64,000 nt of DNA, from contig NZ_JADQDP010000002.1 in the NCBI RefSeq assembly GCF_015694735.1, positions 1-64,000 of the forward strand. The letters run 5' to 3'. Source of the stretch: Hymenobacter properus (GTDB lineage Bacteria > Bacteroidota > Bacteroidia > Cytophagales > Hymenobacteraceae). The stretch's first letter is position 1; every line of letters starts with the position of its first letter. The notes beneath the pieces are model-generated. The model did no database searches and was not told the DNA's origin. It saw only the letters and a list, made by a program, of their open reading frames with translations. The position numbers and the translations under genes are program-made. Positions 44,018 through 52,656 of this stretch are shown here, piece after piece.

Positions 44018-44752
44018 TTATAGCTGCGCCAGCCGGCCGCCATCGACGGCCAGGGTGGTGCCGTGCACGAAGCTTGCTTCGTCGGATGCTAGGAAAGCAA
44101 TGGCTGCCGCCAACTCTTCGGGGCGGCCCACGGTGGCTTTGTCGATTTTTTCCTTGCCGCTTTTCACGTTGGGATTGCTCCAGAGCATGGGCGTGTCCAC
44201 GGCGCCGGGCGCCACGGCGTTGATGCGGGTTTGGCGGAACGGAAGCTCCAGGCTCATGCCGCGCACGAAGGCTTCCATGCCGCCTTTGCTGGTAGCGTAG
44301 GGCACCACGTTGGCGGTGGTTTGGTGGGCGTGCACCGAGCTCACGGCCACAATGGCGCTGCCCTTGGGCATGTGCGGCAGGCACAGCTGGGTGAGCTGGG
44401 CCAGGGAGCGCAGGTTCACTTGCATCAGCGTGTCCCAGTGGGCCAGGTCCAGCTTCACCAGCGGGTCGAAGGTCATCATGGCCGCGTCGCACACCAGCAC
44501 GTCGATGCGCGCAAACTTGGCCAGCACCTTCTGCACGGTGGCTTCGATGGCCTTGGGCTTGGCCAAATCGCAAACCATAAACACGGCTTTGCCGCCGGCT
44601 TCGGTGATGAGGCGCACGGTTTCGGCACCATCGGCTTTATCGCGGCCCAAGGCCACGACCTGGCCGCCCTCGGCCCCGAGCCGCAGGCAGACTGCCTGGC
44701 CAATGCCAGAGGTACCGCCCGTGACCAGACAGATTTTATTGTTGAAGCGCAT
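44018..44752 (-). CDS. Short-chain dehydrogenase/reductase
   Basis: 244-residue classical SDR. Cofactor loop TGGTSGIGQ at 11-19, active-site Ser in AVSSVHAH, Tyr and Lys in PYATSKGG, and the late NAVAPGAVDTPM. The usual NNAG strand-4 motif is changed to CDAA, which may alter stability or mark a subgroup. It is upstream of metK on the same strand with a hairpin between. Substrate unknown. Confidence 0.9.
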   Translation of the reverse strand: MRFNNKICLVTGGTSGIGQAVCLRLGAEGGQVVALGRDKADGAETVRLITEAGGKAVFMVCDLAKPKAIEATVQKVLAKFARIDVLVCDAAMMTFDPLVKLDLAHWDTLMQVNLRSLAQLTQLCLPHMPKGSAIVAVSSVHAHQTTANVVPYATSKGGMEAFVRGMSLELPFRQTRINAVAPGAVDTPMLWSNPNVKSGKEKIDKATVGRPEELAAAIAFLASDEASFVHGTTLAVDGGRLAQL

Positions 44753-44903
44753 AAAAAGCAGGCCGCGGAAAAAGCACGCTGCCCGGCTGCGTGTACGGCC
44801 GCCCCCTCGAAGCGGCTGCGCACCGACGAAAAAAAGTGGTTGGAAATGGTTCGTCTGCTAGAACTAAGCCGCGGCGAAGCATACTTTACCGTTTCATTTC
44901 ATC

Positions 44904-46307
44904 TTGCTGCTTGTGCGCCAATTAACAACCACGCTTTTTCTCTCCGTGCTCGGCCTATGCACGGCTGGTGCTGCCCAGGGCCAGGTATTTGAACGCGGGT
45001 TTGTGGTGACAGCGGCCGGCGACACGCTACGGGGTGAAATTGAAAACCGCTTCTGGCAGCAGCCACCCACCCGCATCGACTTTCGGCCGGCGCCCGGAGC
45101 ACCCACGCAGGCGTATGGCCGCGCCGGCCTGCGGGCGTTTGGGCTGGACGGGGGGCGGTACTTCCGCACCGAAGTGGTACCGGTGGACCGCGCCGCCCGC
45201 AGCCACGGCACCGACCTGCCCACGCGGCTCGTCATCAGCCAGCGCCCCGACACCCTGCTGACTGAAGTGCTGGTGGATGGCCCGGCGCCACTGCTGCGCG
45301 TGGTGCTGGGCGACGTGACCCACTATTTCGTGGGCCGGCCCGGCAAACCCTTCGAGGAATTGGTCGACCGCAAATACCTGAGCACGGCAAATGGGCGGGA
45401 GGGCATTTTGAGCGCCAACAACTACAAAGCCCAGCTGCTGCAGTATTTCGGCGACTGCCCGGCCGCGAGCAGCGCCGTCGGCGGGGCGCCTTTCACCGTG
45501 GCCGGCTTATCGGCCGTGGTGCAGGCCTTCAATGCGCAGTGCAGCCCGACCCGGCAGCCCGGCACCAGCTACACCGCTCGCTCCCGTAGCCGCCGGTCAT
45601 TTGCTTTCAACGGCGGGCTGCTGGCCGGCGTGGGCTACAACCAGCTGCAATTCGGCCGCGCGGGCGGGGGCGAGGAACCGGCGCTGCTCAGCAACCTGAA
45701 CCTCGACGGCCAAGTGCATCCGCTGGGCGGGCTCTACCTCGACCTGCTACTGCCCGGCCGCCGCTGGATGGTGCATTCTGAAGCCTTATTCAGCGAGTAC
45801 GGCCGCAAAGGCACCTTTGCCCTAGCGGGCGGCGCCGGCTCCTACACCTGGTATGGCACCCGCATTGATGCTCGTTTGGGCGCCCGCAATGCGCTGTTTC
45901 AAAATCAAACGCGTGAAGTATTTGCGGGCGGGGGCTTTCTGTTGAATTTCACCACCAGCGCGCACTCGCAGGAACAATACGGCACGGGCGGCAGCCGCCT
46001 TACGGCCACCAATGTGCTGGTGCCCACGCAGTCCGGATTCATCGGCGGGCCAGCCTTTGGCCTGGGGGTGTACCTGGAAGCCGGCGTGCGCTACGGGCGT
46101 TTCACTTTTAGCCTCGACGCGGCCGTGAACGAGGGCGCCAGCTACGCCGACCCGCTGACCGTGAAAGAGGCCGCCCACGACCCCGCCGACCCCCTGGCCG
46201 TCGTCACCGATTACAACGGCTACAGCTACTCGGCGGCGCAGTTTACCTACCGGGCCCTGGTGGGCTTCCGCCTCGGGCGCCGGCCCGACCAACCGGTCAA
46301 GCCCTAG
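44904..46307 (+). CDS. Secreted protein with predicted outer-membrane barrel
   Basis: 467 residues with signal peptide MLLVRQLTTTLFLSVLGL...AQG. The first half opens with GFVVTAAGDTLRGEIENRFW, a pattern seen at the start of many uncharacterised Bacteroidota surface proteins. The second half (from about residue 230) has alternating strands beginning FNGGLLAGVGYNQLQFG and ending YRALVGFRLGRR, fitting an eight-or-more-stranded barrel. No known function. Divergent from the SDR gene. Confidence 0.6.
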   Translation: MLLVRQLTTTLFLSVLGLCTAGAAQGQVFERGFVVTAAGDTLRGEIENRFWQQPPTRIDFRPAPGAPTQAYGRAGLRAFGLDGGRYFRTEVVPVDRAARSHGTDLPTRLVISQRPDTLLTEVLVDGPAPLLRVVLGDVTHYFVGRPGKPFEELVDRKYLSTANGREGILSANNYKAQLLQYFGDCPAASSAVGGAPFTVAGLSAVVQAFNAQCSPTRQPGTSYTARSRSRRSFAFNGGLLAGVGYNQLQFGRAGGGEEPALLSNLNLDGQVHPLGGLYLDLLLPGRRWMVHSEALFSEYGRKGTFALAGGAGSYTWYGTRIDARLGARNALFQNQTREVFAGGGFLLNFTTSAHSQEQYGTGGSRLTATNVLVPTQSGFIGGPAFGLGVYLEAGVRYGRFTFSLDAAVNEGASYADPLTVKEAAHDPADPLAVVTDYNGYSYSAAQFTYRALVGFRLGRRPDQPVKP

Positions 46308-46318
46308 CGCCGGTGGAG

Positions 46319-47524
46319 CTAGCCCGCCGCCCCCGCCACTACTTTGGTGCACACCAGCACCACGGGCCGGCTGCGCAGGTCGGTGGTAGCAAACAGGTAC
46401 ACGTCGCCGCCCTCCCGGATGCCGGTGCGGCGTCGGAAATCGGCCACCGAATCGGGGAAGTTGCGGGTGGTGACGTGGGCGCGGGCTTCCGGGCCGAGAT
46501 GGGCTTTAAGGGCCGCGCCGTCGGCCTTTTCCACGGCCAAGACCCGAAAGATGCGACCCGGAAAATCGGGCCGAAGCACGTCAGATGTATACAAGTGGCT
46601 GTGCTGGTGCAGCTTTAGTAGCTCGAACGCCGTGCCGATGCTGCGGAAGGCGCCGGCCTTGAGCACGGCGGCGTTGGGCTCGTAGAGGTATTGCTGGGCT
46701 TCGGCGTAGCGCGGAGTGGCGCGGGCCTCGCGGGCGCGGTTGAGGCGGAATTCCTGCTGGGTGCCATCGCGGCGCAGGTTCAGGGCGTAGCGTTCGGGGT
46801 CGATGGCAGGCTCCTGGCCCAGTTCGTAGAGTACTTCTTTAACCTCGTTGTCGACGGCCACCACCCAGAGGCGGCGTACGTGGGCCAAGCCCTGCACGGC
46901 CTGCTCGATGTCGAGCATGGGCGAGGTTTTGAGCAGAATTTTATCGGCCTTGTGCAGCAGCAAGGGCATCAGCTTCACCACGTCGGGCTCGCAGTCGCGC
47001 AGCAGGAAAATCTTACGGGCGGCGGTGTCGCGCCGGGCGGGGTCGAGGTAGAGCCAGTCGTAGCGTTGGGTGGTGTCCTTGAGGAAATCCAGCGCTTCGG
47101 CGGCGTGCACGTCTACGTTGGTGAGGCCGAGCTGGCCAAAGTTGTAGCGCACCACCTCGGCCAGTGCCGGGTTGCGCTCCACGTAGTCGACGTGCGCCAC
47201 GCGGGCCGCAAACGCCGCCGAGTCGGCCCCGAAGCCGCCGGTGAGGTCGGCCAGCCACTGGCCTTCCACCAGGCTGGCCTTGAATGCCGCCGTGCGCGCC
47301 GACGACGCCTGCTCGACGGACAGCGCGGGCGGAAAAATCAGGTCGGGGTTGTCGGCCCAGTCGGGCAGTTTGGTGCGGGCTTTTTGGCGGGCCTGAATCT
47401 GGCGCACCAACTCGGGCACGGGCAGGCCGGGGTGGCGGCGGGCTTGCAGGGCCAAGTGGGCGGGGTCGTCGTGCAGGTGCGCGGCCACATAGCGCCGGGC
47501 CGCTTCGGGCAAGGGGTAGTCCAT
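46319..47524 (-). CDS. Class I SAM-dependent methyltransferase with THUMP-like C-terminus
   Basis: 401-residue methyltransferase of the Bacteroidota family with a THUMP-like domain. The SAM-binding Rossmann motif reads ADLTGGFGADSAAFA, followed by VDYVERNPALAEV and the catalytic-type motif YLDPARRD. An N-terminal helical region precedes it and a C-terminal beta-rich domain follows. tRNA or another RNA is a plausible substrate, as in TRM5-like enzymes, but this is inference. The start at 47524 follows a poor upstream extension. Convergent with the barrel protein gene, 11 bases apart. Confidence 0.8.
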   Translation of the reverse strand: MDYPLPEAARRYVAAHLHDDPAHLALQARRHPGLPVPELVRQIQARQKARTKLPDWADNPDLIFPPALSVEQASSARTAAFKASLVEGQWLADLTGGFGADSAAFAARVAHVDYVERNPALAEVVRYNFGQLGLTNVDVHAAEALDFLKDTTQRYDWLYLDPARRDTAARKIFLLRDCEPDVVKLMPLLLHKADKILLKTSPMLDIEQAVQGLAHVRRLWVVAVDNEVKEVLYELGQEPAIDPERYALNLRRDGTQQEFRLNRAREARATPRYAEAQQYLYEPNAAVLKAGAFRSIGTAFELLKLHQHSHLYTSDVLRPDFPGRIFRVLAVEKADGAALKAHLGPEARAHVTTRNFPDSVADFRRRTGIREGGDVYLFATTDLRSRPVVLVCTKVVAGAAG

Positions 47525-47646
47525 GAAGAGGCTTATACGGAAAAAAGGCGGGTAGGAATAGGTAGGAGAGTCCGGTAGCAAGAGCCAGGAAAGAACGACG
47601 CCTTGCGAAGCAACGCCGTATGCGGGCTCTTCTTACTTAAGGCTCC

Positions 47647-48258
47647 TCACCGCACCGCCCAGCGCAGGCCCAGTACCGGCTGGCCCGCGGGCGTCAGGCC
47701 CAGGCCCACCGTGGTGGGGCGCAGGCGGGGCCACACGCTGCCGTGGGCCGAGCCGGCGTTGTAGGCTTCGACGGCGCGCTTCAGATAGGTATTGGTGTTG
47801 CGGTTGATGAACACCGTGGCCAGCAGGCTGGTGGCAAACACGCCCAGCGCTACTTTCTGGGTGTTGTTGAAGTACTGCTTCTCATCGCCGGCAAAAATCT
47901 GCTGGCCCCACAGGCCGAACGAGCCCACGGCCACAACCCGGTCAACTAAAAACAAGGTTTTCTGGCGACGGTATTTGTTGAGGAAAGCAACGGCTTCGGG
48001 GTTGCTGACCAGGTAGGGGCGCAGTTTCTGGCCAAAAAAGCCCGCCGATTGGTACTGCTCGCCGCCCACGCCTGGGGGCAGGAATTCGAAATTGTGCTGC
48101 GCGCCGTTGAGGCCGCGGGCGGCATCGTCGGGGTGCAGGCGGATGGTGGCCGGGGCCTGCTGGGCCTGGGCCGAGGCCAGGGCGGTAAAAATCAAAGCTG
48201 TAGCTGCTGCCGCGCGAAGGCGCAACGTGGCCGAAGTCAACCCGGTAGGTTTGTGCAT
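47647..48258 (-). CDS. Hypothetical secreted protein
   Basis: 203 residues with a signal peptide (LRLRAAAATALIFTALASAQAQ). After a proline- and glycine-rich stretch (FLPPGVGGEQYQ) there are two moderately hydrophobic segments (LVDRVVAVGSFGLWGQQIF and VALGVFATSLLATVFINR) and a C-terminal RPTTVGLGLTPAGQPVLGLRWAVR that could be barrel strands. Family not recognised; an envelope location is likely. The start is placed at 48258. Confidence 0.6.
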   Translation of the reverse strand: MHKPTGLTSATLRLRAAAATALIFTALASAQAQQAPATIRLHPDDAARGLNGAQHNFEFLPPGVGGEQYQSAGFFGQKLRPYLVSNPEAVAFLNKYRRQKTLFLVDRVVAVGSFGLWGQQIFAGDEKQYFNNTQKVALGVFATSLLATVFINRNTNTYLKRAVEAYNAGSAHGSVWPRLRPTTVGLGLTPAGQPVLGLRWAVR

Positions 48259-48413
48259 ATAACAAAGATAGAATGCGCCCCGGCGGAGAAAACGCCGGGC
48301 AACCGCACTTTTTAGCTGGGTTAACTCAACAAACCGGCTGGCGCACACGTTCAGGCCGAGCCGGCCCGTGGTTTCTTGGGCGGTAAGCTTACTTCTTTTA
48401 AACTGCTTTTGTT

Positions 48414-49154
48414 ATGCGAACATCCTTCATCTCTCGTGCGCTGCGGGTTTTGGTACCCGCCACTATGTTGCTGGCTGCCTGCGGCAAATCCGACACGCCG
48501 GCGCCTACTCCCGTGCCCGACCAAGGTCGTATATACCTCTACCACGGGGCCGCCAGCGCCAACGTGGGCCTCAAATTCCTGTTGGATGACGGCGAAAAAG
48601 CCAATCTTACCTACGGCCAAAGCTCCAACTATCAGAGTGTGAATACCGGCGGCCATACGCTGAAAATCAACGTGGCTTCTTCGAACGCTACCCAAGCCAC
48701 CCAGGCCGTGACGGTGGAGAAAGATAAAAACTATTCCTACTTCGCCTACGCCAACACGGCCACCACGGTAGGGGGGCTGCTCACTACCGATGACTTGGCC
48801 ACGCCGTCGTCGGGCAAGGCTAAAATCCGGTTCGTGCACCTCGGCCAGGGTGCGGCCACTGCGGCCAAGCTTTCGACAGTGGTGGCCGGCATCGCCGACA
48901 TTGCGGGCACCGACGCTCAGTTTGGTAATGCTTCGGGTTTTGTGGAAATTATTCCCGGCCAGTACAACATCGCAGTTACCAGCGGTACGCCTTCGGTCAT
49001 CATTGCCAACGTGGGCGATGGGAGCGGCTCAGGCACCGGCACCAACAAAACCTACGAAGCCGGTAAAATTTACACCGTACTGCTGCGCGGCGTAGTCAAC
49101 CCTCTGCTTCCGGCCGACCTGCAGCCGAAAGCCGTGTTGATTCAGAATAACTAG
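48414..49154 (+). CDS. DUF4397 domain lipoprotein
   Basis: 246-residue lipoprotein with lipobox LLAAC (Cys23). Two DUF4397-like beta-sandwich units follow: RIYLYHGAASANVGLKFLLDD and KIRFVHLGQGAATAAKLS, a family frequent on Bacteroidota cell surfaces and thought to help in adhesion or anchoring. Ends LLPADLQPKAVLIQNN. Stands alone with a good terminator. Confidence 0.85.
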   Translation: MRTSFISRALRVLVPATMLLAACGKSDTPAPTPVPDQGRIYLYHGAASANVGLKFLLDDGEKANLTYGQSSNYQSVNTGGHTLKINVASSNATQATQAVTVEKDKNYSYFAYANTATTVGGLLTTDDLATPSSGKAKIRFVHLGQGAATAAKLSTVVAGIADIAGTDAQFGNASGFVEIIPGQYNIAVTSGTPSVIIANVGDGSGSGTGTNKTYEAGKIYTVLLRGVVNPLLPADLQPKAVLIQNN

Positions 49155-49177
49155 CGGGCCCGGCCCACTATTCATAC

Positions 49178-49210
49178 AAAGCCCCTGGCCGACGCCAGGG
49201 GCTTTTTGTT
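49178..49210 (+). terminator. Terminator of the DUF4397 gene
   Basis: AAAGCCCCTGGC at 49178-49189 pairs exactly with GCCAGGGGCTTT at 49193-49204, followed by TTTGTTT. Confidence 0.9.
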
Positions 49211-49324
49211 TGCTTCTGCAGCAGCAGCAATTGTTTCAGTACCGCCACTGGCAATAGCACGGGCTGGCCACTGGCGCACCTGCCCGCCAAATGCAATACG
49301 TGCCGCCTCGCCGAACAAATCCAG

Positions 49325-49332
49325 TATCTTTG
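49325..49332 (+). promoter_or_regulatory. ahcY -7 box
   Basis: TATCTTTG is an exact TAnnTTTG match 36 bases before the ahcY start codon. No clear -33 TTG was seen at the normal distance. Confidence 0.6.
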
Positions 49333-49367
49333 CAGTTGAAACGCGATATACCTAATTAATCCGCATC

Positions 49368-50687
49368 ATGGTGGAAACCACGACGAAAACGTACGTACCG
49401 TACAAAGTAAAAGACATGGGCCTAGCCGAGTGGGGCCGCAAGGAAATTCGCCTCGCCGAAGCCGAAATGCCCGGCCTGATGTCGTTGCGTGAGGAGTTTG
49501 GCGCTTCGCAGCCCTTCAAGGGTGCCCGCATTGCCGGCTGCCTGCACATGACCATTCAAACGGCTGTGCTTATCGAAACCCTCACGGCCCTGGGCGCCGA
49601 GGTGACGTGGTCGTCGTGCAACATCTTCTCGACGCAGGACCATGCCGCCGCGGCCATTGCCGCTGCCGGCATCCCGGTGTATGCCTGGAAGGGCATGAAC
49701 GAGCAGGAGTTTGACTGGTGCATCGAGCAGACGCTCTTCTTCGGCGAAGACCGTCAGCCCCTGAACATGATTCTTGACGACGGCGGCGACCTCACCAACA
49801 TGGTGCTGGACCGCTACCCCGAGCTTGCCGCTGGCATTAAAGGCGTTTCGGAAGAAACTACCACCGGCGTGCTGCGTCTGTATGAGCGCGTGAAGCAGGG
49901 CACCCTGCCTTTCCCCGCCATCAACGTGAACGACTCGGTGACGAAATCGAAGTTTGACAACAAGTACGGCTGCAAAGAGTCGGCCGTGGACGCCATTCGC
50001 CGCGCTACCGACATCATGATGGCCGGCAAAGTGGCCGTGGTGGCCGGCTACGGCGACGTAGGAAAAGGCACCGCCGCTTCGCTGCGCGGCGCTGGCGCCC
50101 GCGTTATCGTGACGGAAATTGACCCCATCTGCGCCCTGCAGGCCGCCATGGACGGCTACGAGGTGAAGAAGATGGAAAACGCCATCCCGCGCGCCGACAT
50201 CGTCATCACCACCACCGGCAACTGCGACATCATCCGCGAGGAGCATTTCCGCGCCCTGCGCGACAAGGCCATTGTCTGCAACATCGGTCACTTCGACGAT
50301 GAAATCGACATGGCTTGGCTGAACCAGAACTACGGCCACACCAAAGACACGGTGAAGCCGCAGGTCGACATCTATACCATCGACGGCAAAGAGGTGATTA
50401 TTCTAGCCGAAGGCCGCCTCGTGAACCTGGGCTGCGCCACCGGCCACCCCTCGTTCGTGATGTCGAACTCGTTCACGAACCAGACCTTGGCCCAGCTGGA
50501 GCTGTGGCAGCGCGCCGACCAGTACGAAAACCAGGTGTACACCCTGCCCAAGCACCTCGACGAGAAGGTGGCCCGCCTGCACCTTGCCAAAATTGGCGTG
50601 GAGCTGGACGAGCTGACCAGCAAGCAGGCCGACTACATCAAAGTGCCGGTGCAAGGCCCGTTCAAGTCGGACCTGTACCGCTACTAG
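49368..50687 (+). CDS. ahcY: Adenosylhomocysteinase
   Basis: Splits S-adenosylhomocysteine to adenosine and homocysteine, closing the methyl cycle. NAD-binding loop GYGDVGKG at 227-234, the [13 protein letters not shown] segment, the substrate region [20 protein letters not shown], and the C-terminal ending KSDLYRY typical of the enzyme. 439 residues. It forms a single-gene unit with promoter box and terminator. Together with metK it keeps SAM-dependent methylation running. Confidence 0.98.
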   Translation: MVETTTKTYVPYKVKDMGLAEWGRKEIRLAEAEMPGLMSLREEFGASQPFKGARIAGCLHMTIQTAVLIETLTALGAEVTWSSCNIFSTQDHAAAAIAAAGIPVYAWKGMNEQEFDWCIEQTLFFGEDRQPLNMILDDGGDLTNMVLDRYPELAAGIKGVSEETTTGVLRLYERVKQGTLPFPAINVNDSVTKSKFDNKYGCKESAVDAIRRATDIMMAGKVAVVAGYGDVGKGTAASLRGAGARVIVTEIDPICALQAAMDGYEVKKMENAIPRADIVITTTGNCDIIREEHFRALRDKAIVCNIGHFDDEIDMAWLNQNYGHTKDTVKPQVDIYTIDGKEVIILAEGRLVNLGCATGHPSFVMSNSFTNQTLAQLELWQRADQYENQVYTLPKHLDEKVARLHLAKIGVELDELTSKQADYIKVPVQGPFKSDLYRY

Positions 50688-50704
50688 TAGCTGCCGCAAA
50701 AACC

Positions 50705-50740
50705 AAAAAGGCCGGCTCACGCAAGTGGGCCGGCCTTTTT
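50705..50740. terminator. Bidirectional terminator between ahcY and T9SS gene
   Basis: AAAAAGGCCGGCTCAC at 50705-50720 pairs with GTGGGCCGGCCTTTTT at 50725-50740 with one mismatch. It resembles the core of the 31236-31299 terminator. Confidence 0.85.
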
Positions 50741-50756
50741 TATGTCGGTAGTAGCG

Positions 50757-51419
50757 CTATGGCAACAGCACCCGCTTCGTGATTTGCTCGCCGCTAGCCG
50801 CGCTGATGCGCAGGAAATAGAGGCCGGCGGGGACAGCTGATAAGTCCAGGTGCCATTGGTTGGCCTGATGAGGCAATTGAGCAGGGGAATAGTCGAGGCA
50901 GAGGCGTCCGGCTGCATCGAGCAGTTGCAGGCTTTGGAAGGCCTTGTCGGGTGGGGCTACCAACGTCAGGGAGCGGCCCGTGGCCGGCACGGGAAACAGG
51001 GCCCAGCTATCGGCTGCGGGGCGCACAGCCAGTGCACTTCCCACCTGAAACGCAGCTAAAGCCGTATTGCGCCGGTACTCTATGCACTGCTGGGTGCTGG
51101 CCGAAACTATCCCAACAAATACGATGGTGTAGGCGCCCGCCGGGAGCTGGCCGACGCTCACCGTGTCGGTGTACGTTCGAGGCTGAGCGGTAGGACCGTC
51201 GTAGTAGCACCCAGTGAAGGTAAGGTTGTTGCCATTTCGAGCAATGGTGTAACCAATCTTGCCTCCCCCGCCGCCGGTAGCGGCCTGAAAAACCAAGCGC
51301 ACCTGGTCGGCGGCGGTGGGGTTGGCGGGCAGCACCCGCACGGGGTTTAGGTATGGGCAGCACTGCGCGTAAACAGCCTGCGTAGCAACCATGGCCAACA
51401 AAGTAAAGAAATAGCGCAT
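50757..51419 (-). CDS. Small T9SS-exported protein
   Basis: 220 residues. Signal peptide MRYFFTLLAMVATQAVYAQ; a single immunoglobulin-like domain (VLPANPTAADQVRLVFQAAT, YTDTVSVGQLPAGAYTIVFVG) with several cysteines, then a type A sorting domain: FPVPATGRSLTLV, LDAAGRLCLDYS and the end AGLYFLRISAASGEQITKRVLLP. It is secreted by the type IX route; ligand or activity unknown. Confidence 0.82.
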   Translation of the reverse strand: MRYFFTLLAMVATQAVYAQCCPYLNPVRVLPANPTAADQVRLVFQAATGGGGGKIGYTIARNGNNLTFTGCYYDGPTAQPRTYTDTVSVGQLPAGAYTIVFVGIVSASTQQCIEYRRNTALAAFQVGSALAVRPAADSWALFPVPATGRSLTLVAPPDKAFQSLQLLDAAGRLCLDYSPAQLPHQANQWHLDLSAVPAGLYFLRISAASGEQITKRVLLP

Positions 51420-51502
51420 AAGAGGGCAGGTTTAAGGGCGGAACTCATGCTTTGCTGACCGGCAAGCTGGCTGTTTGGTTGCCAAGTATATATAATTATT
51501 GG

Positions 51503-52540
51503 TTAGCTACCGCCCAGCGCCGCCCGCACGGCTGGCGCCACCTGCGTGCCCAGCAGCTCCACGGAACGCAGCACGCTTTGGTGCGCAATGCCTTCGATAA
51601 CCAATTGCGCCAGAAAACGGGTGTTCTGGAACAGTCGGTGCTGGTAGAGCAGCTTGTCGATGATGTCCTGCGGCGCGCCCACCAGCAGCGGGCCTTGCGG
51701 GCCGCAGAGATAGTCGAAGTGACGGCGGTCCATGGGCGACCAGCCCCGCTCGCGGCCGATTCGGTTCATGAGCGTGGAGTAGGGCGGGAAAAACTCGTCG
51801 CGGGCCTGCTGGGCGGTATCGGCCACGTGCAGGTGGCAGTTGATGGCCAGTTGCAGGGCGGCCACGTCGTGCCCGGCTTTCTGGGCCGATTCGCGGTATA
51901 GCTCGGCAAAGGGCACGTACTGCGCGGGTGCCCCGCCCAGGATGGCAATGGTGAGCGGCAGCCCCAGTTGCCCGGCCCGCACCACCGAGGCCGGCGTGCC
52001 GCCCACGCCAATCCAAACGGGAATTTTGGCCTGTGCCGGGCGCGGGTACACGCCCTTGGCCTCAATGGGCGCGCGGTGCTTGCCCTGCCAGGTCACCACT
52101 TCGTTCTCGTTGATTTTGAGGAATAACTGCAGCTTCTCGATAAACAGCGCATCGTAGTCCTTCAAATCCTGCCCGAACAGCGGAAACGACTCAATGAAGG
52201 AGCCGCGACCGGCAATCATCTCGGCCCGGCCGTTGGAGATGAGGTCCACGGTGGCGAAGTTCTGGAAGGTCCGCACCGGGTCGACGGAGCTGAGCACGGT
52301 GACGGCACTGCTGAGGCGGATGCGTTTGGTGACGGCGGCCACGGCGGCCAGAATAACTTCGGGCGCAGAGATGATGAAGTCGGGCCGGTGGTGCTCGCCG
52401 AGAGCCAGCACGTCGAGGCCTACTTCATCGGCTAGCCGGCCCATGGCCAGGATTTCCTGCATGCGTTGGGCGGCGGCATGGTCCTGGCCGGCGAGGTGGG
52501 CGGGGGCGACTTCGCCAAATGAGCTGATTCCGATTTGCAT
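51503..52540 (-). CDS. LLM-class (luciferase-like) flavin oxidoreductase
   Basis: 345-residue TIM-barrel monooxygenase-like protein. Opens MQIGISSFGEV and shows the class pattern VGLDVLALGEHHRPDFIISAPEVILAAVAAVT, the VDLISNGRAEMIAGRGSF region and IPVWIGVGGTPASV. FMN or F420-type cofactors are used in the family; substrate unknown. It is downstream of the prolyl oligopeptidase gene on the same strand with a palindromic repeat between. Confidence 0.9.
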   Translation of the reverse strand: MQIGISSFGEVAPAHLAGQDHAAAQRMQEILAMGRLADEVGLDVLALGEHHRPDFIISAPEVILAAVAAVTKRIRLSSAVTVLSSVDPVRTFQNFATVDLISNGRAEMIAGRGSFIESFPLFGQDLKDYDALFIEKLQLFLKINENEVVTWQGKHRAPIEAKGVYPRPAQAKIPVWIGVGGTPASVVRAGQLGLPLTIAILGGAPAQYVPFAELYRESAQKAGHDVAALQLAINCHLHVADTAQQARDEFFPPYSTLMNRIGRERGWSPMDRRHFDYLCGPQGPLLVGAPQDIIDKLLYQHRLFQNTRFLAQLVIEGIAHQSVLRSVELLGTQVAPAVRAALGGS

Positions 52541-52557
52541 AAGGTAGGGAAAGGTGT

Positions 52558-52656
52558 TGTAGAGGCGCGACCCTTCGCGTCTCGTCGTTGAACAACCAGA
52601 AAAGGGGCCAGGCGTTTTCCTTCAACCCAAAGACGCGAAGGGTTGTGCCTCTACAG
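52558..52656. repeat. Inverted repeat between the peptidase and LLM genes
   Basis: TTGTAGAGGCGCGACCCTTC (from 52558) and a near reverse complement ending at 52656 (with CGAAGGGTTGTGCCTCTACA) form ~36-base arms with about five or six mismatches, around a 28-base spacer. The right arm contains the stop codon of the peptidase gene (52651-52653). Confidence 0.85.
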
